This document shows, piece after piece, positions 1-6,646 of a stretch of 19,334 bases of DNA (positions are counted from its first letter, which is position 1; every line of letters begins with the position of its first letter). A program made the translations under genes and the position numbers. Source of the stretch: an uncultured Oscillospiraceae bacterium (lineage in GTDB: Bacteria > Bacillota > Clostridia > Oscillospirales > Acutalibacteraceae); assembly GCA_900552985.1 (NCBI GenBank), contig USBP01000003.1:1-19334 (forward strand), given 5' to 3'. The notes under the pieces are model-generated. The model had not been told where the DNA came from and did no database searches. It saw only the letters and a program-made list of their open reading frames with translations.

Positions 1-180
1 CTTCCCGCACCGGAGCCCCGTTCCTCCTCTCCGGTGCGGATCCTGCGGGATGAGTTTTTTCAATCCAATATCCGAGGCCTCTATCCCTGTGGAGAAGGCG
101 CGGGCTATGCGGGCGGTATCGTCTCCGCAGCAGTGGACGGGATCCGCTGTGCGGAAATGTTGCTGCGGGATGAAGGGTAA
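1..180 (+). CDS. FAD-dependent oxidoreductase, C-terminal end only
   Basis: Only the last 59 codons are present, read in frame 1 and ending in TAA at 178-180; the gene begins before the window. The translation contains SSPVRI near residues 9-14 and the block GEGAGYAGGIVSAAVDGI, followed by AE. This is the conserved end of the large clostridial NAD(P)/FAD-dependent oxidoreductase family (often annotated 'FAD-dependent protein' or 'NAD(FAD)-utilizing dehydrogenase'). In flavoproteins of this fold the G-E-G-A-G-Y-A-G-G segment is the last FAD-contacting loop, so the protein should bind FAD. Its substrate is not known to me. It lies 113 bases upstream of tgt on the same strand, and I see no convincing promoter between them, so co-transcription is possible. 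The family call is firm from the tail motif; the exact reaction cannot be read here. Confidence 0.85.
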   Translation, partial: LPAPEPRSSSPVRILRDEFFQSNIRGLYPCGEGAGYAGGIVSAAVDGIRCAEMLLRDEG

Positions 181-293
181 GGCGGGGGGCGCCGCCCTTC
201 ATCAAATCGTTATAGAGAATGCTCTGAGCCTGCTCTAAACGCATTCATTTTCATTCCTTCCCAATCGGGGAGGAGGAAGGGAAGAAAACTCTT

Positions 294-1424
294 ATGTTAA
301 AAATCCTATCGCAGGAAAAACGCGCGCGCCGTTGTGAATTTCCGACCGTGCATGGTGTTATCCAGACGCCCGCCTTTATGAATGTCGCCACCTGTGGTGC
401 GATTAAGGGTGCAGTGTCCGCCTATGACCTAGGGGAGCTTCACTGCCAGGTGCAGCTGTGCAACACCTATCATCTGCATGTCCGCCCTGGCGACGTGCTG
501 GTGCGCGACCTGGGGGGGCTGCATGCTTTTACGGGCTGGCATGGTCCGATTCTAACCGACAGCGGCGGGTTTCAGGTTTTTTCCCTTGCCAAGCTGCGCC
601 AGATCAAAGAGGAGGGCGTTACATTCGCCTGCCATATTGATGGCCACCGAATCTTTATGGGCCCCGAGGAGAGCATGCGTATCCAGTCGAACCTCGGCTC
701 AACGATTGCCATGGCCTTTGACGAATGCGTAGAGAACCCGGCAGAATATCCTTATGCCAAGCAATCCTGTGAGAGAACGGTGCGCTGGCTTGCCCGCTGC
801 AAGGCAGAAATGCAGCGGCTCAATGCCCAGCCAGGTACGCTCAACCCGCAGCAGCTTCTTTTTGGCATTAATCAGGGTTGTACCTTTGACGAGCTGCGTG
901 TGGAGAACATGAAGCAGATTGCAGCGCTTGATCTGGACGGCTATGCCATTGGAGGGCTGGCCGTGGGGGAACCTAAGGAGGAGATGTATCGTATTATCTC
1001 CGCTGTTGAGCCATACATGCCAAAGGAAAAGCCGCGCTACCTGATGGGCGTGGGGACGCCTGGCAATATTTTGGAGGGGGTGGCTCGCGGCGTTGACCTG
1101 TTTGATTGCGTCATGCCAAGCCGTAATGCGCGGCACGGCCACCTTTTCACATGGGATGGCGTCATTAATCTGAACAACGCGAAGTATGAACGCGATCTCA
1201 ACCCGATTGACCCGCAGTGCCATTGCCCTACCTGCCAGCGCCATTCGCGGGCCTATCTGCGGCATCTGCTCAAGGCAAAAGAAATGCTTGCCATGCGCCT
1301 GTGCGTCATGCACAACCTCTATTTTTATAATACGCTGATGGAACGCATTCGCAGCGAGCTGGAAAATCACCGTTTTGAGGAATTTAAGGATCAATATGTA
1401 GACCGGCTGGACCGACGTATTTGA
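294..1424 (+). CDS. tgt: tRNA-guanine(34) transglycosylase
   Basis: This 376-residue protein exchanges guanine 34 in the anticodon of GUN tRNAs for a queuosine precursor or for queuine. Visible family motifs are DSGGFQVF with D89 as the general acid/base, D143 in the FDEC block, GGLAVGE at 220-226 for base recognition, and the nucleophile D271 in FDCVMPSRNARHG. The zinc site is C309-x-C311-x2-C314 with H340, at the same spacing as in the Zymomonas enzyme. Length is normal for the family. The ATG is preceded by GGGGAGGAGG at about 267-276. No queuosine synthesis genes (queA, queC, queD, queE, queF) are in the window. The ECVENPA block and overall look resemble the stand-alone clostridial form, some members of which work on salvaged queuine; that specificity is inference. 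The gene converges with the flippase gene. Confidence 0.97.
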   Translation: MLKILSQEKRARRCEFPTVHGVIQTPAFMNVATCGAIKGAVSAYDLGELHCQVQLCNTYHLHVRPGDVLVRDLGGLHAFTGWHGPILTDSGGFQVFSLAKLRQIKEEGVTFACHIDGHRIFMGPEESMRIQSNLGSTIAMAFDECVENPAEYPYAKQSCERTVRWLARCKAEMQRLNAQPGTLNPQQLLFGINQGCTFDELRVENMKQIAALDLDGYAIGGLAVGEPKEEMYRIISAVEPYMPKEKPRYLMGVGTPGNILEGVARGVDLFDCVMPSRNARHGHLFTWDGVINLNNAKYERDLNPIDPQCHCPTCQRHSRAYLRHLLKAKEMLAMRLCVMHNLYFYNTLMERIRSELENHRFEEFKDQYVDRLDRRI

Positions 1425-1500
1425 TTACAAAAAGGAAAATCTATATAGAAATACATGCGATACAGCAAAACGTATGGAGCCTATGTCAATATAGTGATAA

Positions 1501-1540
1501 AAATGCCAGAGTATTACGTGGATACTCTGGCATTTGTTTT
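1501..1540. terminator. Bidirectional hairpin terminator between tgt and the flippase gene
   Basis: A perfect inverted repeat pairs 1501-1514 with 1522-1535 (14 bp) around a 7-base loop. Rightward it is followed by TTTGTTTT; leftward the RNA continues into UUUUUAU. It therefore fits as an intrinsic terminator for both convergent genes. The TAA stop of the minus-strand flippase gene (1514-1516) sits at the apex of the hairpin, so the stem also encodes the flippase's last codons. Confidence 0.85.
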
Positions 1541-3094
1541 GGGAGAAGCGGGTGTTTTTGGGGGATCCCGCCGAAAAAGTCCGGCGCACCAGCGGATATC
1601 CTGCTGTGTGATGCATCCGGCACAGCGCAGGACGAACAGATAGACAAGCCCTGTTAGCAGAATTGCCCCTGTAAGCCACAGGATGGAGCCCGGTTCCGGG
1701 ACCGGGAGGATAGTTGCGACCATCCGAACACCCACTACGGAGCCTCCCATACACCAAACCGGCTTTAAGATACGCTGCCAGTGCAGACGAAACGCACTGA
1801 CGCGAATCAGCCTGCGCAGGCTGAGATAAAAATTGAGAATTTCGCTGACAAACAGTGTGATCACATATCCCTTGACGGAATATCGAGGAATCAGGAAATA
1901 AACGAGCACAACGCAAAGGGCGGAATCGATGATATTGTAGCGCATGGAGCTCAGCTGCTGATCCAGCCCCTTCAGCATACCGTCGACGGTCATATCCAGA
2001 TACATAATTGGGACGAGCACGGACAGCAGCTGTAAAAACGGGCGTGTATCCGTATTGTGATAAATTGCAATGGAAAGCTCTCCGGCATAGGCATAAAAAA
2101 TCCCGGCGGTTAGCAGGGAAAACAGCAGCGCGGCATAGAGCACGCGGCGGATAATCACGTCGATCTGACGGGTTTGGCGCAGAGCATGATATTCTGCAAT
2201 TTCAGGCACGAGAAGGCTGGAGAGGGAGTTGAGAATACAGGAAGGGAAAAGCAGCACGGGCAATGTCATCGCATGGATCGTGCCGTAGGTCGCCAAAGCG
2301 TTTTCGCTGGATATCCCTGATTTTTGAAAACCGATTGGTATCAAAAGATGCTCAACCGTCAGCAGTACAGAGCGCATCCAGGAGCCAACTGCGTCCGGCA
2401 CGGCAATACGCAGCAGCCGCCGGGTCAAATGCGGCATTTTTTTATGCTGGTTGCTCTGGCTGCGCACCGTCCAACGGCTGAAACAATAGGAGATCAGGAA
2501 GGAGCTGAGATCCGACAGACAGCTTCCCAGCACGATCGCCATGCAGGAAGCCTCCAATCCCTGATTTGAAAGCCTGTGCAGAAAAAAGACCGTGGAAGCC
2601 ACACGGATCAACTGCTCCGCCATCTGTACGCCTGCATAAGCTCCTGCGCGGCGAATCGCAGTGAAATATCCGCTGAGCGCGGCAGACATTGCGATAAACG
2701 GCAGGCTGAAGGCAAGCATCCGCAGGGGATGGGCCGCACGGGCATCATACAGCCAATGCAGACTGATCCAGTCCGCAGCCTCATAGAGCGCCGCCATCAC
2801 ACAGCATGCGACTAGCAGAATGCTCCCAAGGCACCTGTGCAGTACCCTTCCTGCATCGGCGCGATCCTTACTCAGCGCATCCACAATCATTCGTGTGGTG
2901 GCCAGGCGTATACCGGAAGAAGCAAAGGTAATCGCCATGGAGAAAACCGTCATTACAAGCTGGAACAGCCCAATCCCGGCCGCGCCAAGCTGATTGGTCA
3001 GATACACGTTAAACGATACGCCGGCCGTCCGCATCAAAAGCGCGGCCACGGTCAGAACAGCGGTATCCCGGAGAAAACGCTTTGTTTTTTTCAT
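1514..3094 (-). CDS. SpoVB/MATE-like polysaccharide flippase
   Basis: This is a polytopic membrane protein of 526 residues from the chosen start. It begins with a short basic N-terminus (MKKTKRF) followed by repeated hydrophobic helices, about 14 in all. The N-terminal pattern LLMRTAGVSFNVYLTNQLGA and the later FASSGIRLATTRM block are typical of the SpoVB/polysaccharide-transporter branch of the MVF (MurJ/Wzx-like) superfamily, which flips lipid-linked saccharides across the cytoplasmic membrane. The particular substrate is unknown; SpoVB proper acts in spore cortex formation, but there is no sporulation context here. The open frame continues upstream to 3205, but those 37 residues do not match the family and ATG 3094 gives the usual start. 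The only ribosome binding site, GGGTGG, is weak and lies inside a hairpin (see separate entry). The gene is monocistronic and convergent with tgt. Confidence 0.85.
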   Translation of the reverse strand: MKKTKRFLRDTAVLTVAALLMRTAGVSFNVYLTNQLGAAGIGLFQLVMTVFSMAITFASSGIRLATTRMIVDALSKDRADAGRVLHRCLGSILLVACCVMAALYEAADWISLHWLYDARAAHPLRMLAFSLPFIAMSAALSGYFTAIRRAGAYAGVQMAEQLIRVASTVFFLHRLSNQGLEASCMAIVLGSCLSDLSSFLISYCFSRWTVRSQSNQHKKMPHLTRRLLRIAVPDAVGSWMRSVLLTVEHLLIPIGFQKSGISSENALATYGTIHAMTLPVLLFPSCILNSLSSLLVPEIAEYHALRQTRQIDVIIRRVLYAALLFSLLTAGIFYAYAGELSIAIYHNTDTRPFLQLLSVLVPIMYLDMTVDGMLKGLDQQLSSMRYNIIDSALCVVLVYFLIPRYSVKGYVITLFVSEILNFYLSLRRLIRVSAFRLHWQRILKPVWCMGGSVVGVRMVATILPVPEPGSILWLTGAILLTGLVYLFVLRCAGCITQQDIRWCAGLFRRDPPKTPASPKTNARVST

Positions 3095-3101
3095 AAGGCA
3101 G

Positions 3102-3143
3102 CCACCCGGTTTCTGTAATACTCTATTCTTATGCACCGGGTGG
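3102..3143 (-). promoter_or_regulatory. Leader hairpin covering the flippase ribosome binding site
   Basis: A perfect 9-bp inverted repeat pairs 3102-3110 with 3135-3143, with a 24-base loop. Read on the minus strand, the downstream arm is ACCGGGTGG; its GGGTGG is the only Shine-Dalgarno-like element and ends 7 bases before the flippase ATG at 3094. If this stem forms in the mRNA it would block ribosome loading. There is no poly-U run after it, so it is not a terminator. The regulatory role is inference; it could instead be an operator acting on DNA. Confidence 0.45.
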
Positions 3144-3198
3144 GAGCAAATATTTATCAGAGATGCCGCATATATGCCGTCTATTTTTTCATAAGGGG

Positions 3199-3234
3199 TT
3201 GACATATTTATATATAGAGTTTAAAATTAAACTG
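3199..3234 (+). promoter_or_regulatory. Sigma-A promoter of the beta-helix gene with palindrome over the -10
   Basis: TTGACA at 3199-3204 is a perfect -35, followed after 17 bases by TAAAAT at 3222-3227 (one mismatch to TATAAT). An inverted repeat AGTTTA-aaat-TAAACT at 3219-3234 overlaps the -10, a usual place for a repressor operator. Transcription would start near 3234, leaving a leader of about 110 bases before ATG 3345. The promoter call is strong; the operator is speculative. Confidence 0.75.
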
Positions 3235-3278
3235 GTTTTATGCGGCGCACATCCATGCCGACGCGCTTGCCCAGCGTG

Positions 3279-3299
3279 CCGGTGTGCGAAGCACACCGG
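3279..3299 (+). promoter_or_regulatory. Stable hairpin in the leader of the beta-helix gene
   Basis: A perfect 9-bp GC-rich stem, CCGGTGTGC paired with GCACACCGG, is closed by the triloop GAA. It lies in the transcribed leader about 45 bases downstream of the expected +1 and 46 bases upstream of the ATG. The following bases (ATCCATTTTACG) are too poor in T for an intrinsic terminator, so mRNA stability or a protein-binding site is more likely. Function is not known. Confidence 0.45.
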
Positions 3300-3344
3300 A
3301 TCCATTTTACGCTTGTTCGGAAATTGAAAGAAAGCGGGGATTTT

Positions 3345-4403
3345 ATGCGAAAAGGCGGTAGACGGATTTTTCTTTATCTGTTAACGGTATCCCTTTTGCT
3401 GTCGATGGTTCCATCTACCACATGGGCAGCCGGGGAAAGCGGTCTGTATGTGAATGGGGATCCATTCCCCGGCACGCTGGAGGAAGCGATTTTGGCTGGA
3501 CGGGGCGGCACGGTAACGGTCAGCGGCACTGTTTACACCAAGCCGGTGGGCCGCCCGGATAGTGGAATCCTCATTGAGAATGTCACCATTGAGGGCGTGA
3601 ACAATGCAAAAATCGTTTTACAGCGGGGCTACTGGGCGGATATCAGCAATAAGGTAGATGTGCTGACGCTCCGAGGCCAGAATGTCACGTTGCGGAACCT
3701 GGAGGTGGATGCCGGTTTCCGCGTAGATTTTCCGATCCGCATCTTCCCTGGCAGCGCCCATATCCTGCTGGAAAACGTCGTGGCGCGCCATGGCACGCGC
3801 GGCGCTGTCAATTTACTCTCCAGCGCTGATATTCTATTGCGCGGCGTGCAGGCAAATGAAAGCATACAGGGTGGTTTTTACTTTGACGACGTATATGATG
3901 CCAGCGGTATCCGGTTTGAGAACTGTTCCACAAGCGGCAACCTCCGAACGGGTGTGTTGATCCGGAATGGCTACGGCCCCTGCATCAATGTCAATCTGGA
4001 AGGGATTACCTGCCATGAGGGGACGTTTGCTGTGGAAGACCGCATGGCAGGCACCATCGGCGGCAGTACGCGTGCGGAGATCACAATCACCCATGCTCCG
4101 AAAAATGCATCAGGAACCGCTATTTCGACGGATAAGGCGATCTACTACCCTGTGGAAACAGCCTATCAGCATATCCGGTATGGCATCTCGAATGCCGACC
4201 TGATCGGCGCCAGCGCTACCATTTTGATCGATCGTTATGGCATGGAAACATGCGTTTATTACCTGAGCCTATCCGCTGCGGAAAAAGATCTGCGGGAAGG
4301 GGAAACCATTACGAAGTGCAATGGCGCGCAGGCCTTTTTCGGCAAAATTGCCGGTGCGATCCTGTTGCTGCCCCGTCTCCTGGTTTCATTGGTAAAGCGC
4401 TAA
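3345..4403 (+). CDS. Secreted right-handed beta-helix (pectate-lyase-like) protein
   Basis: The protein has 352 residues from ATG 3345. A signal peptide is clear: basic MRKGGRR, a hydrophobic core to about residue 22 and a likely cut near TWA-AG at 28-29. Residues 75-240 show the short repeating strands of a parallel beta-helix (ILIENVTIEGV, LTLRGQNVTLRNLEV, ILLENVVARHG, ILLRGVQANES, IRFENCSTSGN). Such folds occur in polysaccharide lyases, glycosidases and non-catalytic surface proteins; I see no catalytic set that assigns a reaction. The C-terminus is hydrophobic and ends in KR (about 332-352), like a short membrane tail, but no LPxTG-type motif precedes it. The frame stays open back to 3240, but that start lies at the transcription start and would hide the signal peptide. 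The gene has its own promoter and terminator. Confidence 0.75.
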   Translation: MRKGGRRIFLYLLTVSLLLSMVPSTTWAAGESGLYVNGDPFPGTLEEAILAGRGGTVTVSGTVYTKPVGRPDSGILIENVTIEGVNNAKIVLQRGYWADISNKVDVLTLRGQNVTLRNLEVDAGFRVDFPIRIFPGSAHILLENVVARHGTRGAVNLLSSADILLRGVQANESIQGGFYFDDVYDASGIRFENCSTSGNLRTGVLIRNGYGPCINVNLEGITCHEGTFAVEDRMAGTIGGSTRAEITITHAPKNASGTAISTDKAIYYPVETAYQHIRYGISNADLIGASATILIDRYGMETCVYYLSLSAAEKDLREGETITKCNGAQAFFGKIAGAILLLPRLLVSLVKR

Positions 4404-4471
4404 TCTCAGCAATTTTACCGGTTTTGCACCCTACGGGGATATATCTATGTGATGGATCCGCTTTCCTGCGG

Positions 4472-4511
4472 GCGCCCTTCTTAACTGCTTGATGCAGAGA
4501 AGGGCGCTTTT
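4472..4511 (+). terminator. Intrinsic terminator after the beta-helix gene
   Basis: GCGCCCTTCT at 4472-4481 pairs perfectly with AGAAGGGCGC at 4498-4507. A further inner CTGC/GCAG pairing at 4485-4488 and 4494-4497 extends the stem, and a TTTT run follows at 4508-4511. It lies about 70 bases after the beta-helix stop codon. Confidence 0.9.
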
Positions 4512-4540
4512 GTGAATATATTACACAAAATTATATAAAA

Positions 4541-4561
4541 TATAATTATGTATAATATAAT
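4541..4561 (+). promoter_or_regulatory. AT-rich probable promoter of the small ORF
   Basis: Three TATAAT hexamers occur within 21 bases (4541-4546, 4551-4556, 4556-4561), just after the terminator and 20-40 bases before the ATG of the small ORF. No convincing -35 box stands at 16-18 bases from any of them, so the call rests on the -10 repeats and the position. Confidence 0.35.
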
Positions 4562-4580
4562 AGCTCTTGAGGTGATACAA

Positions 4581-4835
4581 ATGCTACATAGGTGTAACGC
4601 TTGGGAGCTCTGGCGCATCCGTCATCCCATTTCCGCAGTTTTAGTCGTTGTGAATATGGAACCAATGGAGGGGCTGCCTGTTGTAAATCAGCAGGTTTAT
4701 TGGGATGTGTCGGTCTATTTTCAGGAAAAGGATTTGGAGGAATATATGGGTTCGGTCAGTGATGGAGAAATTGCACAAATCACCAAAGAATATTTGCGCA
4801 TCCGGCGGTTGGACGATGTGCAGCGCATGTTGTGA
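4581..4835 (+). CDS. Small protein of unknown function (84 aa)
   Basis: I do not recognise this protein. It has 84 residues and looks soluble and acidic in the C-terminal half, with a short hydrophobic stretch ISAVLVVVN near residues 17-25 and a charged helix-like C-terminus. The frame is open back to 4548, but ATG 4581 is preceded by GAGGTGA at 4569-4575 with a 5-base spacer, which decides the start. It lies alone between the beta-helix terminator and the araB promoter, with TATAAT hexamers upstream. The good ribosome binding site supports it as real; the lack of a known family leaves room for doubt. A role in controlling the sugar operon downstream would be pure speculation. Confidence 0.55.
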   Translation: MLHRCNAWELWRIRHPISAVLVVVNMEPMEGLPVVNQQVYWDVSVYFQEKDLEEYMGSVSDGEIAQITKEYLRIRRLDDVQRML

Positions 4836-4878
4836 ATCCTTTGAATTATAAAACGGGTAAAATAATTTTGCCAGCCTA

Positions 4879-4907
4879 TTGTAATAAACGCCCAAATACG
4901 CTATGAT
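4879..4907 (+). promoter_or_regulatory. Probable promoter of the araB operon
   Basis: TTGTAA at 4879-4884 and TATGAT at 4902-4907 are separated by 17 bases, a good match in spacing and -10 to a sigma-A promoter. It gives a leader of about 50 bases before araB. No AraR or cre box of the Bacillus type could be recognised; a loose inverted repeat CATGTA (4913-4918) with TACATG (4942-4947) follows but is weak. Confidence 0.55.
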
Positions 4908-4963
4908 AAGAGCATGTATTTTGTTTAACTTTTGCTGATATTACATGAGAAAGGGCGGAAAAT

Positions 4964-6646
4964 ATGGCCGGTTACAGCATAGGGATTGATTTTGGGACAC
5001 TATCGGGCCGTGCGCTTTTGATGGATGCGGGAACAGGCGAAACGCTTGCCTCCTGTGAGCGCCTGTACCCGCATGGAGTGATGGATGAAGCGCTGCCCGG
5101 CGGAAAGCGGCTTGGTATGGATTGGGCCTTGCAGCACCCTCGGGATTATCTGGACGTGCTTGAGCATGCGATCCCCGCCGTTTTACGGGAAGGCGGCGTT
5201 TCCCCGACAGAGATTATTGGCATCGGTGTTGATTTTACGGCATGCACAGTTTTGCCTGTAAAGCAGGATGGGACGCCGCTGTGTTTTCTGCCGGAATATG
5301 AGCGGGAACCTCATGCCTACGTCAAACTCTGGAAGCACCATGCAGCGCAGCCGTATGCCACACGCCTGAATGAAATTGCAGCTGCGCGTGGGGAAGCATG
5401 GTTTGGAAACTATGGCAATGCGGTCTCCTCCGAGTGGGCGGTTCCAAAGCTTTGGCAGATCCTTGACGAGGCACCGGAGATCTACCAGGCGACGGACCGA
5501 TTTATCGAAGGGGCCGATTGGATCGTGTGGCAACTGACTGGCAGGGAGATCCGCAGTTCCTGCACGGCGGGTTATAAGGAGCTTTGGAATAAGAGGCTCG
5601 GCTTCCCGTCGGATGACTTTTTTGCCGCGCTGGATCCCCGGCTGCGTCATGTAGTAGACGAAAAATTTTCCCGCACCATTACGCCGGTCGGTCAAAGGGC
5701 TGGGAGATTGACCGGAGAGATGGCCGCCCTGACCGGTTTGCAGGAGGGGACGCCGGTTGCTGTTGGTGTAATCGACGCACATGTCTGCGTGCCTGCTGTG
5801 GGGATCGACGGGCCCGGTAAGATGCTGGCGATCATGGGCACCTCTACCTGTCATATGATTATGGGGCAGGAGGAAAAACAGCTTGAGGGCGTGTGCGGCG
5901 TGGTGGAGGATGGTATCCTGCCCGGTTTTTACGGCTATGAGGCGGGTCAATCCTGCGTAGGCGATCATTTCGCCTGGGTATTGGAAAATTGCATTCCGGC
6001 AGCTTATGAACAGCAGGCGAAAGCGCGCGGCATTAACCTGCACCAGCTCCTGCGGGAAAAAGCTCAGGGAAAGGCGCCCGGTGAGAGCGGTCTGATCGCC
6101 CTTGACTGGTTCAACGGCAACCGCAGTGTATTGATGGATGCGGATTTGAGCGGTTTGCTGCTTGGCCTGACGCTGCAAACCCGGCCGGAGGATATTTACC
6201 GCGCGTTAATCGAGGCAACTGCCTTTGGCACACGGATGATTATTGAAACATTTCGCACAGGCGGTGTGCCGGTAGAAGAATTCTATGCGTCCGGCGGAAT
6301 TTCGCAGAAGGATCCGATGACCATGCAAATCTATTCGGATATTATCCGTATGCCGGTCCGCATTGCGGGCAGCGAACAGGCGGGCGCCTATGGTGCGGCC
6401 ATGTTTGGCGCGGTTGCGGCTGGAGCTGCTGCCGGCGGCTATGCAAATATTTTTGATGCGGCCAGAAAGCTTGGCCGGGTGAAGGATATCGTCTACTGGC
6501 CCGACGAAGAGCGTGCCTCCCTGTATGACCGCCTTTATGCGGAATACAAGCGTCTGCACGATGACTTTGGACGAGGGAAAAACAACGTGATGAAGCGGCT
6601 GAAAGCAATTCGGAAGATGCAAATGGAGGGCAGGCAGGATGGCTGA
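4964..6646 (+). CDS. araB: L-ribulokinase (FGGY family)
   Basis: The 560-residue protein phosphorylates L-ribulose to L-ribulose 5-phosphate with ATP in the cytoplasm, the second step of L-arabinose use. The N-terminal phosphate-binding loop is GIDFGT with D9. Blocks typical of AraB rather than of xylulose or glycerol kinases are [24 protein letters not shown], the [11 protein letters not shown] and CTAGYK blocks, [30 protein letters not shown] and [11 protein letters not shown]. Length equals that of Bacillus AraB. The ATG follows AGGGCGG at 4952-4958. Its end overlaps the next gene by 8 bases, so the two are translated together. The araA and araD genes that usually accompany it are not in the window and must lie elsewhere, or the kinase feeds from another source of ribulose. 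Confidence 0.95.
   Translation: MAGYSIGIDFGTLSGRALLMDAGTGETLASCERLYPHGVMDEALPGGKRLGMDWALQHPRDYLDVLEHAIPAVLREGGVSPTEIIGIGVDFTACTVLPVKQDGTPLCFLPEYEREPHAYVKLWKHHAAQPYATRLNEIAAARGEAWFGNYGNAVSSEWAVPKLWQILDEAPEIYQATDRFIEGADWIVWQLTGREIRSSCTAGYKELWNKRLGFPSDDFFAALDPRLRHVVDEKFSRTITPVGQRAGRLTGEMAALTGLQEGTPVAVGVIDAHVCVPAVGIDGPGKMLAIMGTSTCHMIMGQEEKQLEGVCGVVEDGILPGFYGYEAGQSCVGDHFAWVLENCIPAAYEQQAKARGINLHQLLREKAQGKAPGESGLIALDWFNGNRSVLMDADLSGLLLGLTLQTRPEDIYRALIEATAFGTRMIIETFRTGGVPVEEFYASGGISQKDPMTMQIYSDIIRMPVRIAGSEQAGAYGAAMFGAVAAGAAAGGYANIFDAARKLGRVKDIVYWPDEERASLYDRLYAEYKRLHDDFGRGKNNVMKRLKAIRKMQMEGRQDG

Noticed and set aside
50..238. 62-codon ORF on + strand at the window start
   Set aside because: It is out of frame with the conserved oxidoreductase tail (frame 1, stop at 178-180), which matches a known family.
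179..246. Possible terminator hairpins after the oxidoreductase gene
   Set aside because: A GC-rich stem (179-199) has a bulge and no U-tract; the second (217-222 with 241-246) has only six pairs and an 18-base loop.
699..1394. 231-codon ORF antisense to tgt
   Set aside because: Shadow of a conserved gene; no ribosome binding site and no recognisable protein features.
3095..3205. Upstream in-frame extension of the flippase
   Set aside because: 37 residues unlike the family; ATG 3094 gives the typical basic N-terminus before the first helix.
3240..3344. Upstream in-frame extension of the beta-helix protein
   Set aside because: The ATG at 3240 is only about 6 bases from the predicted transcription start and the extension would bury the signal peptide.
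4913..4947. Arabinose repressor or catabolite operator before araB
   Set aside because: Only a 6-base inverted repeat with a wide gap; no match to the Bacillus AraR or cre patterns I know.
5183..6178. 331-codon ORF antisense to araB
   Set aside because: Long only because of codon bias of araB on the other strand; composition is not protein-like and araB is certain.
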